DNA of 64,000 bases from CAVRZJ01 sp964594125 (GCA_964594125.1 CAZQLL010000007.1:1-64000); one strand, 5' to 3'; positions 40,913 through 49,417 are shown, numbered from the stretch's first letter. Translations and numbers: made by a program. Notes: generated from the letters alone by a model not told the origin.

Positions 40913-42429
40913 CGCGGGTACCTGCCGTGGAAGGTGCGGCGGCCCTCGTCGCGCCAGCGCGCGCCCTCGCGCTCGCTGACGTCGAAGCCGTCGCGCGGGA
41001 GGCGCGAGGCGGCCTCGAAGTTGAGGCAGGCGGCGGCGACGATCGCCAGCTCCTCGAGCGCCGGGTCGCCGCGCGCCTCGAGCGTCTCCACGGATCCGGA
41101 GGCGAGCAGCTCGTCGAGCAGGCCGGTGTGGAGCTCGCCGCGAGTGAACGCGGGGACATCGAGGAGCAGGCGGAACAGCGGCAACGTCGTCGCGATGCCG
41201 CCGATTCGGTACTCGGTGAGGGCGCGCGCCAGGCGCGCGAGCGCGCGCGGCCGATCCTCCGCCCACACCAGCAGCTTCGCGAGCATCGGGTCGTAGTCGA
41301 GCGGCACCACCGACCCCTCGCGCACGCCGGAGTCGACGCGCACCCCCGGCCCGCCGGGGCGCTGCAGGAGCTGGATGGTGCCCGGCGACGGCGAGAACCC
41401 CTTGAGCGGGTCCTCGGCGTAGACGCGGCACTCGAGGGCGTGGCCGCGCGGGACGAGCGCCTCCTGGTGCAGCGAGATCGGCTCGCCCAGCGCCTCGCGG
41501 ATCATCTCCTGAGCCAGGTCGATGCCGTAGACGAGCTCGGTGACCGGGTGCTCGACCTGCAGCCGGGTGTTGACCTCGAGGAAGTAGAACTCGCCCGACG
41601 GCGCGAGCAGGAACTCGACGGTGCCGGCGGAGCGGTAGCCCGCCGCGCGCGCCACCGTCACCGCCGCGGCGCCGAGACGCGCGCGCAGCTCGGGGTCGAC
41701 CGCGACCGACGGCGCCTCCTCGAACACCTTCTGGTGGCGGCGCTGCAGCGAGCACTCGCGCTCGCCCACGTGCACGAGGTTGCCGAAACGATCGCCGATG
41801 ATCTGCACCTCGATGTGGCGCGGCCGCTCGACGTACTTCTCGGCGTAGACGCGCGCGTCGGCGAAGAACGCCGCGCCCTCGGCGGAGGCGCGCGCGAGCG
41901 CCTCGGCGGCCTCGGCGTCGGAGCGCACCAGGCGCATCCCCTTGCCGCCGCCGCCGCCCACCGCCTTGAGCAGGATCGGGTAGCCCACGCGAGCGGCGAA
42001 CGCGCACGCCTGCCCGGGGCTCTCCAGCGGGTCGCTCCCCGGCACCACCGGCACACCGACCTCGATCGCCAGCGCGCGCGCTGCGGTCTTCGAGCCGAGC
42101 AGCTCGATGACGCCGGGCGGCGGCCCGATCCAGATCATCCCGGCCGCCTCGACGGCGCGCGCGAAGCCGGCGTTCTCCGCGAAAAAACCGTAGCCGGGGT
42201 GGACGGCCTGCGCGCCGCTCTCGCGCGCCGCCCGCAGCACCGCCTCCTCGCTCAGGTACGACTCGCGCGCCGGCGGCGGCCCGAGGCGCACCGCGCGGTC
42301 GGCGGCGAGCACGTGCGGCTGCGTGCGGTCGACGTCGGAGTACACCGCCACACTCTCGTGCCCCATCTCGCGGCAGGCGCGCACCAGCCGCACTGCGATC
42401 TCGCCCCGGTTCGCGATGAGGATCCTCAT
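40909..42429 (-). CDS. Biotin carboxylase subunit (acyl-CoA carboxylase)
   Basis: This 506-residue ATP-grasp enzyme starts at ATG 42429 with MRILIANRGEIAVRLVRAC. It shows HPGYGFFAENAGFA, the Gly-rich ATP loop KAVGGGGGKGMRLV, RDCSIQRRHQK-like RECSLQRRHQKVFEEAP and FLEVNTRLQVEHPVTE. It carboxylates biotin with bicarbonate and ATP. The longer frame to 42537 runs through repeat DNA and is rejected. It pairs with the transferase gene at 42545 and the carrier at 40412. Confidence 0.95.
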   Translation of the reverse strand: MRILIANRGEIAVRLVRACREMGHESVAVYSDVDRTQPHVLAADRAVRLGPPPARESYLSEEAVLRAARESGAQAVHPGYGFFAENAGFARAVEAAGMIWIGPPPGVIELLGSKTAARALAIEVGVPVVPGSDPLESPGQACAFAARVGYPILLKAVGGGGGKGMRLVRSDAEAAEALARASAEGAAFFADARVYAEKYVERPRHIEVQIIGDRFGNLVHVGERECSLQRRHQKVFEEAPSVAVDPELRARLGAAAVTVARAAGYRSAGTVEFLLAPSGEFYFLEVNTRLQVEHPVTELVYGIDLAQEMIREALGEPISLHQEALVPRGHALECRVYAEDPLKGFSPSPGTIQLLQRPGGPGVRVDSGVREGSVVPLDYDPMLAKLLVWAEDRPRALARLARALTEYRIGGIATTLPLFRLLLDVPAFTRGELHTGLLDELLASGSVETLEARGDPALEELAIVAAACLNFEAASRLPRDGFDVSEREGARWRDEGRRTFHGRYPR

Positions 42430-42447
42430 CGCGCGAACCCGAGATAC

Positions 42448-42538
42448 GTGGTCCGTGGCCAGTGGACAGTGGTCAGCATGCAGGACCCATCGCTGGGTGA
42501 CGGTTCTACTGACCACTGACCACGGACCACTGACCACG
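42448..42538. repeat. Inverted repeat R3 in the carboxylase operon
   Basis: GTGGTCCGTGGCCAGTGG... (42448-42476) is complementary to ...CCACGGACCACTGACCAC (42509-42538), with about 25 of 29 bases matching. It forms a long hairpin between the transferase and biotin carboxylase genes. The units are of the GGTC/CAGTGG type found also at 12445-12474 and 54889-54932. Confidence 0.75.
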
Positions 42539-42544
42539 CCTTTC

Positions 42545-44092
42545 TCATAGAGGGATGTTCCCGTGCTTCTTCGGCGGCATCCAGTCGCGCTTGTTGGCGG
42601 CGAGCGCGAGCGCGGTGATCACCCGCCGGCGCGTCTCGCGCGGACGGATCACCGCGTCGACGAAGCCGCGCTCGGCCGCGACCAGCGGGTTGGCGAACTT
42701 GTCGACGTACTCCCTTACGAGCTCGGCGCGGCGGGCGTCGGGCTCGCTCGCCTTCTCGATCTCGCGGCGATAGAGGATGTTGACCGCCCCCTGCGGGCCC
42801 ATCACCGCGATCTCGGCGGTCGGGAAGGCGAAGTTGAAATCGGTGCGGATGTGCTTGGAGCCCATCACGCAGTAGGCGCCGCCGTACGCCTTGCGGGTGA
42901 TCACCGTGACCTTCGGCACCGTCGCCTCGGCGAGCGCGTAGAGCAGCTTGGCGCCGTGCCGGATGATGCCGCCGTGCTCCTGCTCGACGCCGGGGAGGAA
43001 CCCCGGCACGTCCTCGAGGATCAGCAGCGGGATGTTGAACGCGTCGCAGAAACGGGTGAAGCGCGCCCCCTTGTCCGAGGCGTTGATGTCGAGCACGCCG
43101 GCCAGGTGGTTCGGCTGGTTGGCGACCACGCCGACCGGGCGGCCGCCCATGCGGATGAACCCGACCACGATGTTGCGCGCGTAGTGCTCGTGCACCTCGA
43201 GGAACTCGCCCTCGTCGGCGACGGTGCGGACGAGCTCCTTGATGTCGTAGGGCTTGTTGGGATCGTCGGGAACGAGGCGGTCGAGGTGCTCGTTCTCGCG
43301 GTCGGGAGGGTCGCTGCTCTCGCGCACCGGCGGGTCGGCGGCGTTGTTGAGCGGCAGGAACGCGAGCAGGCGGCGGATGCGGGCGAGCGTGTCGACGTCG
43401 TCGGCGCACGCGAAGTGGGCGACGCCGGAGATCTGGGCGTGCGTGCTGGCGCCGCCCAGCCGCTCCATGGTGACTTCCTCGTGGGTGACCGTCTTGATCA
43501 CCTCGGGGCCGGTCACGAACATGTAGCTCGTTCCCCTGGCCATGAAGACGAAGTCGGTGATCGCCGGCGAGTAGACGGCGCCGCCGGCGCAGGGACCGAG
43601 GATCGCCGAGATCTGCGGCACCACGCCGGAGGCGATGGTGTTGCGCAGGAAGATGTCGGCGTAGCCGCCGAGCGAGACAACGCCCTCCTGGATGCGCGCG
43701 CCGCCGGAGTCGTTGAGGCCGATCACCGGCACGCCGAACTTCATCGCGAGGTCCATGATCTTGCAGATCTTCTCGGCGAACGCCTCGGACAGGGAGCCGC
43801 CGAACACCGTGAAGTCCTGCGCGAACACCGCCACCGGCCGGCCCTCGATACGCCCGAACCCGGTGATGACGCCGTCGCCAGGGATGCGCTGCTCCTCCAT
43901 TCCGAAGTCGTGGCAGCGGTGCATCACCAGCCGGTCGACCTCCTCGAACGAGCCCGCGTCGAGGAGCAGCTCGAGGCGCTCGCGCGCGGTCAGCTTGCCC
44001 GCCGCGTGCTGCCTCGCGATGCGCTCGGCGCCGCCGCCCTCGATGCTCGCCGCCTCCAGCTCCTGCAGGCGCTGACGAAAGTCGCGACTCAC
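42545..44092 (-). CDS. Acyl-CoA carboxylase carboxyltransferase, propionyl-CoA type
   Basis: This 515-residue subunit of the PccB/MmdA type starts at GTG 44092 (GGGAGG about ten bases before). It has GKLTARERLELLLDAGSFEE, IPGDGVITGFGRIEGRPV, NDSGGARIQEGVVSLGGY and PCAGGAVYSPAITDF, then the second crotonase-like half with DVPGFLPGVEQEHGGIIRHG and RKAYGGAYCVMGSKH. It moves the carboxyl group from biotin to propionyl-CoA or a related acyl-CoA, giving methylmalonyl-CoA. The biotin carboxylase and carrier genes follow, so the enzyme is complete. Its promoter overlaps the divergent tldD-like one. Confidence 0.93.
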   Translation of the reverse strand: MSRDFRQRLQELEAASIEGGGAERIARQHAAGKLTARERLELLLDAGSFEEVDRLVMHRCHDFGMEEQRIPGDGVITGFGRIEGRPVAVFAQDFTVFGGSLSEAFAEKICKIMDLAMKFGVPVIGLNDSGGARIQEGVVSLGGYADIFLRNTIASGVVPQISAILGPCAGGAVYSPAITDFVFMARGTSYMFVTGPEVIKTVTHEEVTMERLGGASTHAQISGVAHFACADDVDTLARIRRLLAFLPLNNAADPPVRESSDPPDRENEHLDRLVPDDPNKPYDIKELVRTVADEGEFLEVHEHYARNIVVGFIRMGGRPVGVVANQPNHLAGVLDINASDKGARFTRFCDAFNIPLLILEDVPGFLPGVEQEHGGIIRHGAKLLYALAEATVPKVTVITRKAYGGAYCVMGSKHIRTDFNFAFPTAEIAVMGPQGAVNILYRREIEKASEPDARRAELVREYVDKFANPLVAAERGFVDAVIRPRETRRRVITALALAANKRDWMPPKKHGNIPL

Positions 44093-44143
44093 GCTCGCCG
44101 CCTCCCTCGTCTCGACGTGACCCGGCCGCGCCGGAAAGCGACG

Positions 44144-44150
44144 TATGCTA
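44144..44150. promoter_or_regulatory. Overlapping divergent -10 boxes (carboxyltransferase / TldD-like)
   Basis: TATGCTA reads TATGCT forward (44144-44149) and TAGCAT backward (44150-44145). The forward start would be near 44156 and the backward start near 44138, about 18 bases apart. GGAG (44155-44158) precedes the forward ATG at 44164. Confidence 0.55.
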
Positions 44151-44163
44151 TCACGGAGTCCGC

Positions 44164-45369
44164 ATGGTGCCTCCCGCCTCCACCGGCTTCGACGAGCTCG
44201 CTGTCCGCCTCGAGGAGGCGCGTCTGCCCGGCTTCGTCGACCTGTACGCCGCACGCACCGCCGAGGCGTGGTGGCGCGTCGCGGGCGGTGCCGTGCGCGG
44301 GCGGCGCGAGCTGCTGCGCGAGGGGGCGGCCGCGCGCCGCGATGGCTCGTTCGCTTCGGCCGACGGGCTCGACCGGCTGGTATTGGCGGAGCTGCTCGGC
44401 GTCCCGGCGCGCACCCTGCCGCCGTTCGCGCTCGCGCCGTTTCCCCGTCCCCCGGAAATCGGCGCGGTCGCCGCGACGCTGGCGCACGACGCCGAGCTGC
44501 ACTGGCGCGGCGGCTGGGCGGCGATCATCGCCGGCGGCGCCGCCGTGCTGCTCCACCGCCCGGCCCTGCTCGAGCTCGCCCTGCCCGACGGCCAGCGCTT
44601 CCTCCACCCATGGCCGCTGCCTTCCGGCTGGCAGCCGCCGGCGCCGGCGCGGCGCGGCGCCGCCGCAGTGCGCGCCGGAAGGCGCGCAGTCCTGCTTGCG
44701 CCGGCGGCCGCGGCCGTGCTCTTTCACGAGCTGCTCGCCCACCCGCTCGAGGGCGACCTGCTGCAGCGCGGCGCCTCGCCGCTTGCGGGGCGGCACGGCG
44801 AGCGCGTCTTCACGATCCCCCTCGACGTCGACGACGACCCCCTCGTGCGCCACCTGCCCGGGAGCTTCACGGTCGACGACGAAGGGTTCCTGGCGCGCCG
44901 CCGTCCGCTGGTGCGCGACGGCGTCCTGGTCGGCTTTCTGTGCGACCGCGCCGCCGCCTCCGCGCTCGGCGGCGAGCCCGGCAACGCGCGTCGCGCCGGC
45001 GTCCACGCCCCGCCCCGGCCGCGGGTGTCCAACCTGGTGGTGCGCGGCGGCGCAGCCCCCGGCGACGCCCTGCGCGCCGAAGCGGAGATCGAGGTTGCAA
45101 GCCTCTCCGGGGGCACGATCGAGCCTCGTACCGGCCTGGTGTCGCTGGCCGTGCGCTCGGCCGCGGCGCTGCGCCGCGGCCGGCGCGCCGAGGCGCTCGC
45201 GCCGTTCGAGATCCGGGGCACCGCGGAGGCGCTGCTCGCCGCGGTGGCGGCCCTCGCCGGCCCCGGCGAGCCCACCGCCGAGCCCGGCTGGTGCAGCAAG
45301 GACGGCGAGGTGGTGGCAACCGGCGCGCTGGCGCCGTGGGCGCTGCTCGCCGGCGCGGAGGTGCGGTGA
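44164..45369 (+). CDS. TldD-like metalloprotease subunit
   Basis: The 401-residue protein has a zinc motif in LFHELLAHPLEGDLLQRG (HExxAH), equivalent to HEAVGHGLEGD of TldD. It also shows FTVDDEGFLARRRPLVRDGV and a C-terminal TldD-type region (VSNLVVRGGA). TldD with TldE degrades or matures small peptides. It is shorter and far more diverged than typical TldD (about 480 residues), especially in the first 150 residues. The TldE-like gene follows with a GTGA overlap. Confidence 0.75.
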   Translation: MVPPASTGFDELAVRLEEARLPGFVDLYAARTAEAWWRVAGGAVRGRRELLREGAAARRDGSFASADGLDRLVLAELLGVPARTLPPFALAPFPRPPEIGAVAATLAHDAELHWRGGWAAIIAGGAAVLLHRPALLELALPDGQRFLHPWPLPSGWQPPAPARRGAAAVRAGRRAVLLAPAAAAVLFHELLAHPLEGDLLQRGASPLAGRHGERVFTIPLDVDDDPLVRHLPGSFTVDDEGFLARRRPLVRDGVLVGFLCDRAAASALGGEPGNARRAGVHAPPRPRVSNLVVRGGAAPGDALRAEAEIEVASLSGGTIEPRTGLVSLAVRSAAALRRGRRAEALAPFEIRGTAEALLAAVAALAGPGEPTAEPGWCSKDGEVVATGALAPWALLAGAEVR

Positions 45370-46661
45370 GGGAGCCCGCCGCGCCGCTCTTCCCCGCCGT
45401 GCACAGCGCGGTCGAGGAGCTGCGCCAGCGCGCCGAGCGTTTCGAGGTGTTCGCGCGCGCCGGCGAGAGCCGCCACCTGCGCCGCCACAGCGACGGGAGC
45501 TGGGAACGGCGCGCGAGCCGAGAGGTCGGGGTGGCGTGCCGGGCCGTCGCCGGCGGCTCGGCGGGCTTCGCCGCGTGCTCCGGGTCGAGCGCCCGCGCCG
45601 GCCGCGAGGCGGCGCGCGCCGCGCTCGCTGCGCGGCTCCCCGGGCCCGACCCGTTGCCGCCCCGCGAGCGGCTCGGCTGCCTGCCGGTGCCGCCGCCGGC
45701 GGCAGCGACAGGCGACCTCGATGCGCGCGCGCGCGCCTTCGCGGAGGCGTTCTCCAGGTGGGGCGACCGCTTGCGCCTCGTCGACCTGCGTGTCGTCGAG
45801 GGGTCGTCCAGCTCGCTGCTGGCAACGGGCGACGGCTTCTCCTGCGCGGCGCAGGCGAGCGGCGCGGTCGTCGAAGCGCTGCTCGCCCCGGAGCACGGCC
45901 CGCTGCGGCACCTCCACTGGGCGGCGCGCGCCCTCGCCGACCTCGACCCACGGCGGCTGGCGGCGCCCGCCGCCGAGGCGGCGCTGGCGGCCGCCTCCGG
46001 CCACGGCATCCGCCGCCAGCTCGCCGACGTGGTCCTCGCACCGGCGGCCGCAGCCCGCGTCGTTGCGGCGCTGGCGCGAGCGCTGGCAGCCGGCGCCGTG
46101 CCACCCGCCGCCGGCCCGCCGCGGCGGCGCGGCGGCGCCGCCTGGCACCTCGTCGACGAGCGCGCGGGGAAGCGGGCGCTGCTGCCGCTCCCGTGCGATG
46201 GCGAGGGTCTGCCGGTGGCGCGCCGCGAGCTCGTGGCCGGCGGGGCCGTCCTCGGCGGCTGGGCGACGTGGGCGCGCTCGCGCGAGACCGGCGCCGCGCC
46301 CGGCGGCTCGGTGCGCCCGTCGTACCAGGACGAGCCGCGCGCCGGCCCGGCCAACCTCGTGGTCCTCGGCGAGCGCCGCCACGCGCCTGCGGCACTGCTT
46401 GCCGCGCTCGGTGCCGGCTTTCTCCTCGACCTGCCGGCCGGCGACGCCAGGATCGCCGACGGCGCGCTGTCGCTGCACGCCGCCGCGGTGGCGGTTGCGC
46501 GCGGCCACCGCCGCGGCATCCACCCGCTGGTCGAGCTGCGCGTCTCGATCCGGCGCCTGCTGGGAGCGCTCGACGGCATCGGCGAGGACGATGCGTCGTT
46601 TGCGTTCGAGTGCACCGTCACCACCCCGTCGCTGCTGCTGCGCGGGGTGGAGATCGGGTAG
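45366..46661 (+). CDS. TldE/PmbA-like partner protein
   Basis: This 431-residue protein starts at GTG 45366 inside the stop of the TldD-like gene. There is no zinc motif, as expected for the inactive TldE/PmbA partner. The ends resemble the family: FEVFARAGESRHLRRHSDGS at the start and VELRVSIRRLLGALDGIGED with TVTTPSLLLRGVEIG at the end, the latter close to the TldE C-terminus. Sequence in the middle is very Ala-rich. The pair probably forms a heterodimer acting on a peptide that I cannot identify; no ribosomal-peptide cluster is seen beside it. Confidence 0.7.
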   Translation: MREPAAPLFPAVHSAVEELRQRAERFEVFARAGESRHLRRHSDGSWERRASREVGVACRAVAGGSAGFAACSGSSARAGREAARAALAARLPGPDPLPPRERLGCLPVPPPAAATGDLDARARAFAEAFSRWGDRLRLVDLRVVEGSSSSLLATGDGFSCAAQASGAVVEALLAPEHGPLRHLHWAARALADLDPRRLAAPAAEAALAAASGHGIRRQLADVVLAPAAAARVVAALARALAAGAVPPAAGPPRRRGGAAWHLVDERAGKRALLPLPCDGEGLPVARRELVAGGAVLGGWATWARSRETGAAPGGSVRPSYQDEPRAGPANLVVLGERRHAPAALLAALGAGFLLDLPAGDARIADGALSLHAAAVAVARGHRRGIHPLVELRVSIRRLLGALDGIGEDDASFAFECTVTTPSLLLRGVEIG

Positions 46662-46763
46662 AGGCAGTGGTACGCGGTTCGTGGATCGAGCGCACGGACC
46701 CAGGCAGCCGTTGCGGTCCCCGATTCCCGGTCGACGGATCGCCTTTCGCCGCCCCGGGGCAGG

Positions 46764-46769
46764 TAGAAT
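46764..46769 (+). promoter_or_regulatory. -10 box of the YchF-like gene
   Basis: TAGAAT, then GGAGG (46776-46780) and ATG 46785. The expected leader is about 9-10 bases and contains the ribosome site. Confidence 0.5.
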
Positions 46770-46784
46770 CGACGTGGAGGCGCG

Positions 46785-47858
46785 ATGGAGTTCGGGATTC
46801 TCGGACTGGAGATGTCGGGCAAGAGCACGCTCTTCTCGCTGCTCACCGGGCAGGGTGCGCCGGCCGCTCACGGCAAGCGCGAGGCGCACAGGGGCGTCGC
46901 GCAGGTGCCCGACGCGCGCCTCGCGCGTCTCTCGGCGATGTTCTCGCCGCGCAAGACGACACCGGCCACGGTGCAGTTCGTCGACGTGCCGGCGGTGGCC
47001 AGGGGCGGCTCGGCGGCGCTCAACCTGCCCGAGCTGCGCACCATGGACGGGCTCGCGGTGGTGGTGCGCGCGTTCGCCTCGGACGCGGTGCCGCACCCCG
47101 AGGGCGACGTCGACCCGGCGCGGGACCTCGAGCTGCTCGAGACCGAGCTGCTGCTCGCCGACCTCGCCGTCGTGGACGCCCGCCTCGAGCGGCTCGGCCG
47201 CGAGCTCGGGAAGCGGCGCGACGCCGGGCTCGAGGCCGAGCGGTCGGCGCTCGAGAAGTGCCGGCCGGCGCTGCAGCAGGGCACACCGCTGCGCCAGGTG
47301 CCGCTGTCGGTCGATGAGGCCCGCCTGCTCAAGGGGTTCACCTTCCTCACGCGCAAGCCGCTGCTCGTCGTCGTCAACGCCGGCGAGGACGACGTCGCCG
47401 ATCTCGACGGCGCCGCGCGGCGCGCCGGCCTCGCCGCCTGGCAGAGCCGGCCCGGGGTGCTCGTCTGCCCGCTTTGCGCCACCCTCGAGGAGGAGATCGC
47501 GCGCCTCGCACCCGCCGACCAGACCGAGTTCCTGCGCGATCTCGGCCTGCAGGACCGGGCGCTCGACCGCGTGCTGCACGCCGCCTACGACCTGCTCGGG
47601 TTGATCTCCTTCCTCACCGTCGGCGAGGACGAGTGCCGGGCCTGGTCGATCCCCGCCGGCACCACGGCGGTGCGGGCTGCCGGTGCGATTCACTCCGACC
47701 TCGAGAAGGGGTTCATCCGCGCCGAGGTGGTGCCGTGGCAGGAGCTCCTCGACGCCGGCTCGCTCGCCGCCTGCCGCCAGCGCGGCACGCTGCGCCTCGA
47801 GGGGAAGGACTATGTCGTGCAGGACGGCGACGTCATCACCGTCCGGTTCAATCTTTGA
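46785..47858 (+). CDS. YchF-like GTPase/ATPase with altered motifs
   Basis: This 357-residue protein follows the YchF/OLA1 order: P-loop GLEMSGKST near residue 7, G3-like VDVPAVARGG, an alpha-helical insertion, the nucleotide-base site VVNAGED and a C-terminal TGS domain (RAWSIPAGTTAVRAAGAIHS, DLEKGFIRAEVVPW). Compared with YchF, the P-loop PNV is replaced by EMS, and DIAG is replaced by DVPA, losing the G3 Gly. It may be a diverged paralogue rather than the housekeeping YchF. GGAGG is placed well before ATG. Confidence 0.8.
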   Translation: MEFGILGLEMSGKSTLFSLLTGQGAPAAHGKREAHRGVAQVPDARLARLSAMFSPRKTTPATVQFVDVPAVARGGSAALNLPELRTMDGLAVVVRAFASDAVPHPEGDVDPARDLELLETELLLADLAVVDARLERLGRELGKRRDAGLEAERSALEKCRPALQQGTPLRQVPLSVDEARLLKGFTFLTRKPLLVVVNAGEDDVADLDGAARRAGLAAWQSRPGVLVCPLCATLEEEIARLAPADQTEFLRDLGLQDRALDRVLHAAYDLLGLISFLTVGEDECRAWSIPAGTTAVRAAGAIHSDLEKGFIRAEVVPWQELLDAGSLAACRQRGTLRLEGKDYVVQDGDVITVRFNL

Positions 47859-47860
47859 CT

Positions 47861-47935
47861 GAGGGGAGGTCTCGCGACCTCCCCTCGGCGCCGAGGTGAA
47901 CTCGGCGCCCTCACCCCTTAAGCGCCGGCGTCGCT
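47861..47935. repeat. Palindromic repeat R2, copy 1
   Basis: Two perfect hairpins in a row: GAGGGGAGGTC-TCGC-GACCTCCCCTC (47861-47886) and GGCGCCGAG-GTGAA-CTCGGCGCC (47887-47909), then a tail ending GCGCCGG. It starts two bases after the YchF-like stop, between convergent genes, and could stop transcription from both sides. Confidence 0.85.
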
Positions 47936-47980
47936 GCCGCTTCGCCGGACCGCCACCGAACCGCGGCGGCGCTGTCTGTT

Positions 47981-48016
47981 GGAGGGGAGGTCTCGCGACC
48001 CCCCCTGGAGCGCCGG
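47981..48016. repeat. Palindromic repeat R2, copy 2 (partial)
   Basis: GGAGGGGAGGTCTCGCGACC followed by the GGAGCGCCGG end. Only the first hairpin and the tail are present. It ends at the stop codon of the TPR gene (48017-48019). Confidence 0.75.
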
Positions 48017-48823
48017 TTAGGCGCCGCCCGGCGGCGTGGCGCCGGGCATGCCGCTCGGGGCCGGAGCTCCCGGGGCGCCGGGGGGCGGAGTCGGCGTCGC
48101 CTTCGGCGCGGGCGGAGCGACCGCCGGCGTCGGCGCCGCGACGGGGGCGGGGGGAGGGATCGTCTCCGCCGACGGCACGACCTGGCCGGCCGGCGGCGCT
48201 GCCTCGGCGGGGGGAGCGGGACGCGCGGCGGCCATCGCCGTCACCGCTTCCGGGTCGAGCGCGGTGACCGGCAGCGTGCGCGCCGCCACGCTCTCGCGGT
48301 AGTACTGGAGGTTTGCTTCGACCTGCACCTTCGAGTCGAGCACCAGCGGGTTCTTCTCCGGATCCGCGAGCTCCGGCAGCAGCCGGTACGCCCGCACGTA
48401 GTCAGCGATCGCTGCGCTGCTGCTGCCGCAGCGCTCCGTTGCGAGCGCCAGCATGAAGGCGGCGTAGGCGTCCTCGGGGCGCTCGTCGAGGGCGCGCGCA
48501 AAGGTCTTCGCCGCGTCCTCGCACCTCCCCTGGCGGTGCTGCACGAGCCCCAGGCGGTAGCGCGCCGCGAACAGGTGCTTGTCCGCCTTCACCGCGGCGC
48601 GCAGCCAGTGCTCGGCATCGGCCAGCAGCCCCCGCTCGGCGAGCAGGACGCCGAGCTCGGTGAGGTCGGCGGCGCTCGCCTGTTTGGCCTCGGCGAGCGC
48701 GAGGTAGGCCAGCGTCGCACGGTCCTGCGGACTGTCCGGCGACAACGACGCCCTGAGATCACCGCACCACGCCGGGGCCGCCAGCACCGCGATCACAACC
48801 GCCAGAGCCACTCGCCTCATCAT
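48017..48823 (-). CDS. Secreted TPR protein with Pro-rich tail
   Basis: This 268-residue protein has a signal peptide (RVALAVVIAVLAAPAWC) and several TPR-like helix pairs (LTELGVLLAERGLLADAEHW, HLFAARYRLGLVQHRQGRCE, AAKTFARALDERPEDAYAAF). The last 90 residues are Pro/Ala-rich and of low complexity. It is likely a periplasmic scaffold. The ATG at 48823 overlaps the previous stop (ATGA). Function unknown. Confidence 0.75.
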   Translation of the reverse strand: MMRRVALAVVIAVLAAPAWCGDLRASLSPDSPQDRATLAYLALAEAKQASAADLTELGVLLAERGLLADAEHWLRAAVKADKHLFAARYRLGLVQHRQGRCEDAAKTFARALDERPEDAYAAFMLALATERCGSSSAAIADYVRAYRLLPELADPEKNPLVLDSKVQVEANLQYYRESVAARTLPVTALDPEAVTAMAAARPAPPAEAAPPAGQVVPSAETIPPPAPVAAPTPAVAPPAPKATPTPPPGAPGAPAPSGMPGATPPGGA

Positions 48824-49359
48824 CCCCTCCCGCGCCGCACGCGGGCTCTCAGCTTCACCTGCGTGCCCTCCTGGACCACGTCGAACCCCTCCACCACCGC
48901 GCCGCGCTCCTCGAGCGCCCGCCGCTGCGCCTGCAGGGTGTCCCGGAAACGCTCGAGGCCGACGGTGCCGGCGCTGCCCACCGCGCGCAGGGCGGCGATG
49001 TATGTCGCGTGCAGGCGCTGCCACTCGTCCTCGACAGCTCCTACGGGCGCGCGCCGCGCGGCGTTGATCTCCTCCGGCGGCGCCGTCATGCCCTTGCGCG
49101 ACGCCTCGCGGTCGCGGAGCTGCCGCTGCCACAGCGCGTTGTACGTCGCGAACCGGTGCAGGAGCTGCTGCACGCGGAACCCGTCGGCCGGCGTCGGCGC
49201 CTCCTGGCGCGAGAGCTCGCGCAGGCGCCGCTCCAGTGCGTCGCGCTCGCGCTCGGGGGGGATGCGCACGGCGGGGTCGTGCGCGAAGAAGCGCTCCCAC
49301 CTCCGCGCCAGCTCGTCGAGCCAGCGTCCGAGCTCGCTCGCCAGGTCCGGTCCGGCCAT
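48820..49359 (-). CDS. MXAN_5187 C-terminal-like conserved protein
   Basis: This 179-residue protein has helices LERRLRELSRQEAPTPADGF, VQQLLHRFATYNALWQRQLR and a short beta tail FDVVQEGTQVKLRARVRR. From memory this matches the conserved C-terminal domain named after Myxococcus MXAN_5187, of unknown role, often in gliding or pilus-related settings. It is coupled to the TPR gene. TATCCT (49372-49367) lies seven bases before ATG 49359, so a leaderless message is probable. Confidence 0.6.
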   Translation of the reverse strand: MAGPDLASELGRWLDELARRWERFFAHDPAVRIPPERERDALERRLRELSRQEAPTPADGFRVQQLLHRFATYNALWQRQLRDREASRKGMTAPPEEINAARRAPVGAVEDEWQRLHATYIAALRAVGSAGTVGLERFRDTLQAQRRALEERGAVVEGFDVVQEGTQVKLRARVRRGRG

Positions 49360-49366
49360 CGGGTGA

Positions 49367-49411
49367 AGGATACCGCGGCGGCGGAGCGGACGCTGAGGTC
49401 CGGACTAGAAT
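49367..49411. promoter_or_regulatory. Divergent -10 boxes between MXAN_5187-like gene and selA
   Basis: TATCCT on the minus strand (49372-49367) and TAGAAT forward (49406-49411). Both sit six or seven bases before their start codons (ATG 49359 and ATG 49418). No Shine-Dalgarno is seen on either side. Confidence 0.5.
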
Positions 49412-49417
49412 GCCCGC

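Noticed and set aside
42430..42537. Longer start for the biotin carboxylase gene
   Set aside because: The extra residues derive from repeat R3; MRILIANRGEIAV is the family start.
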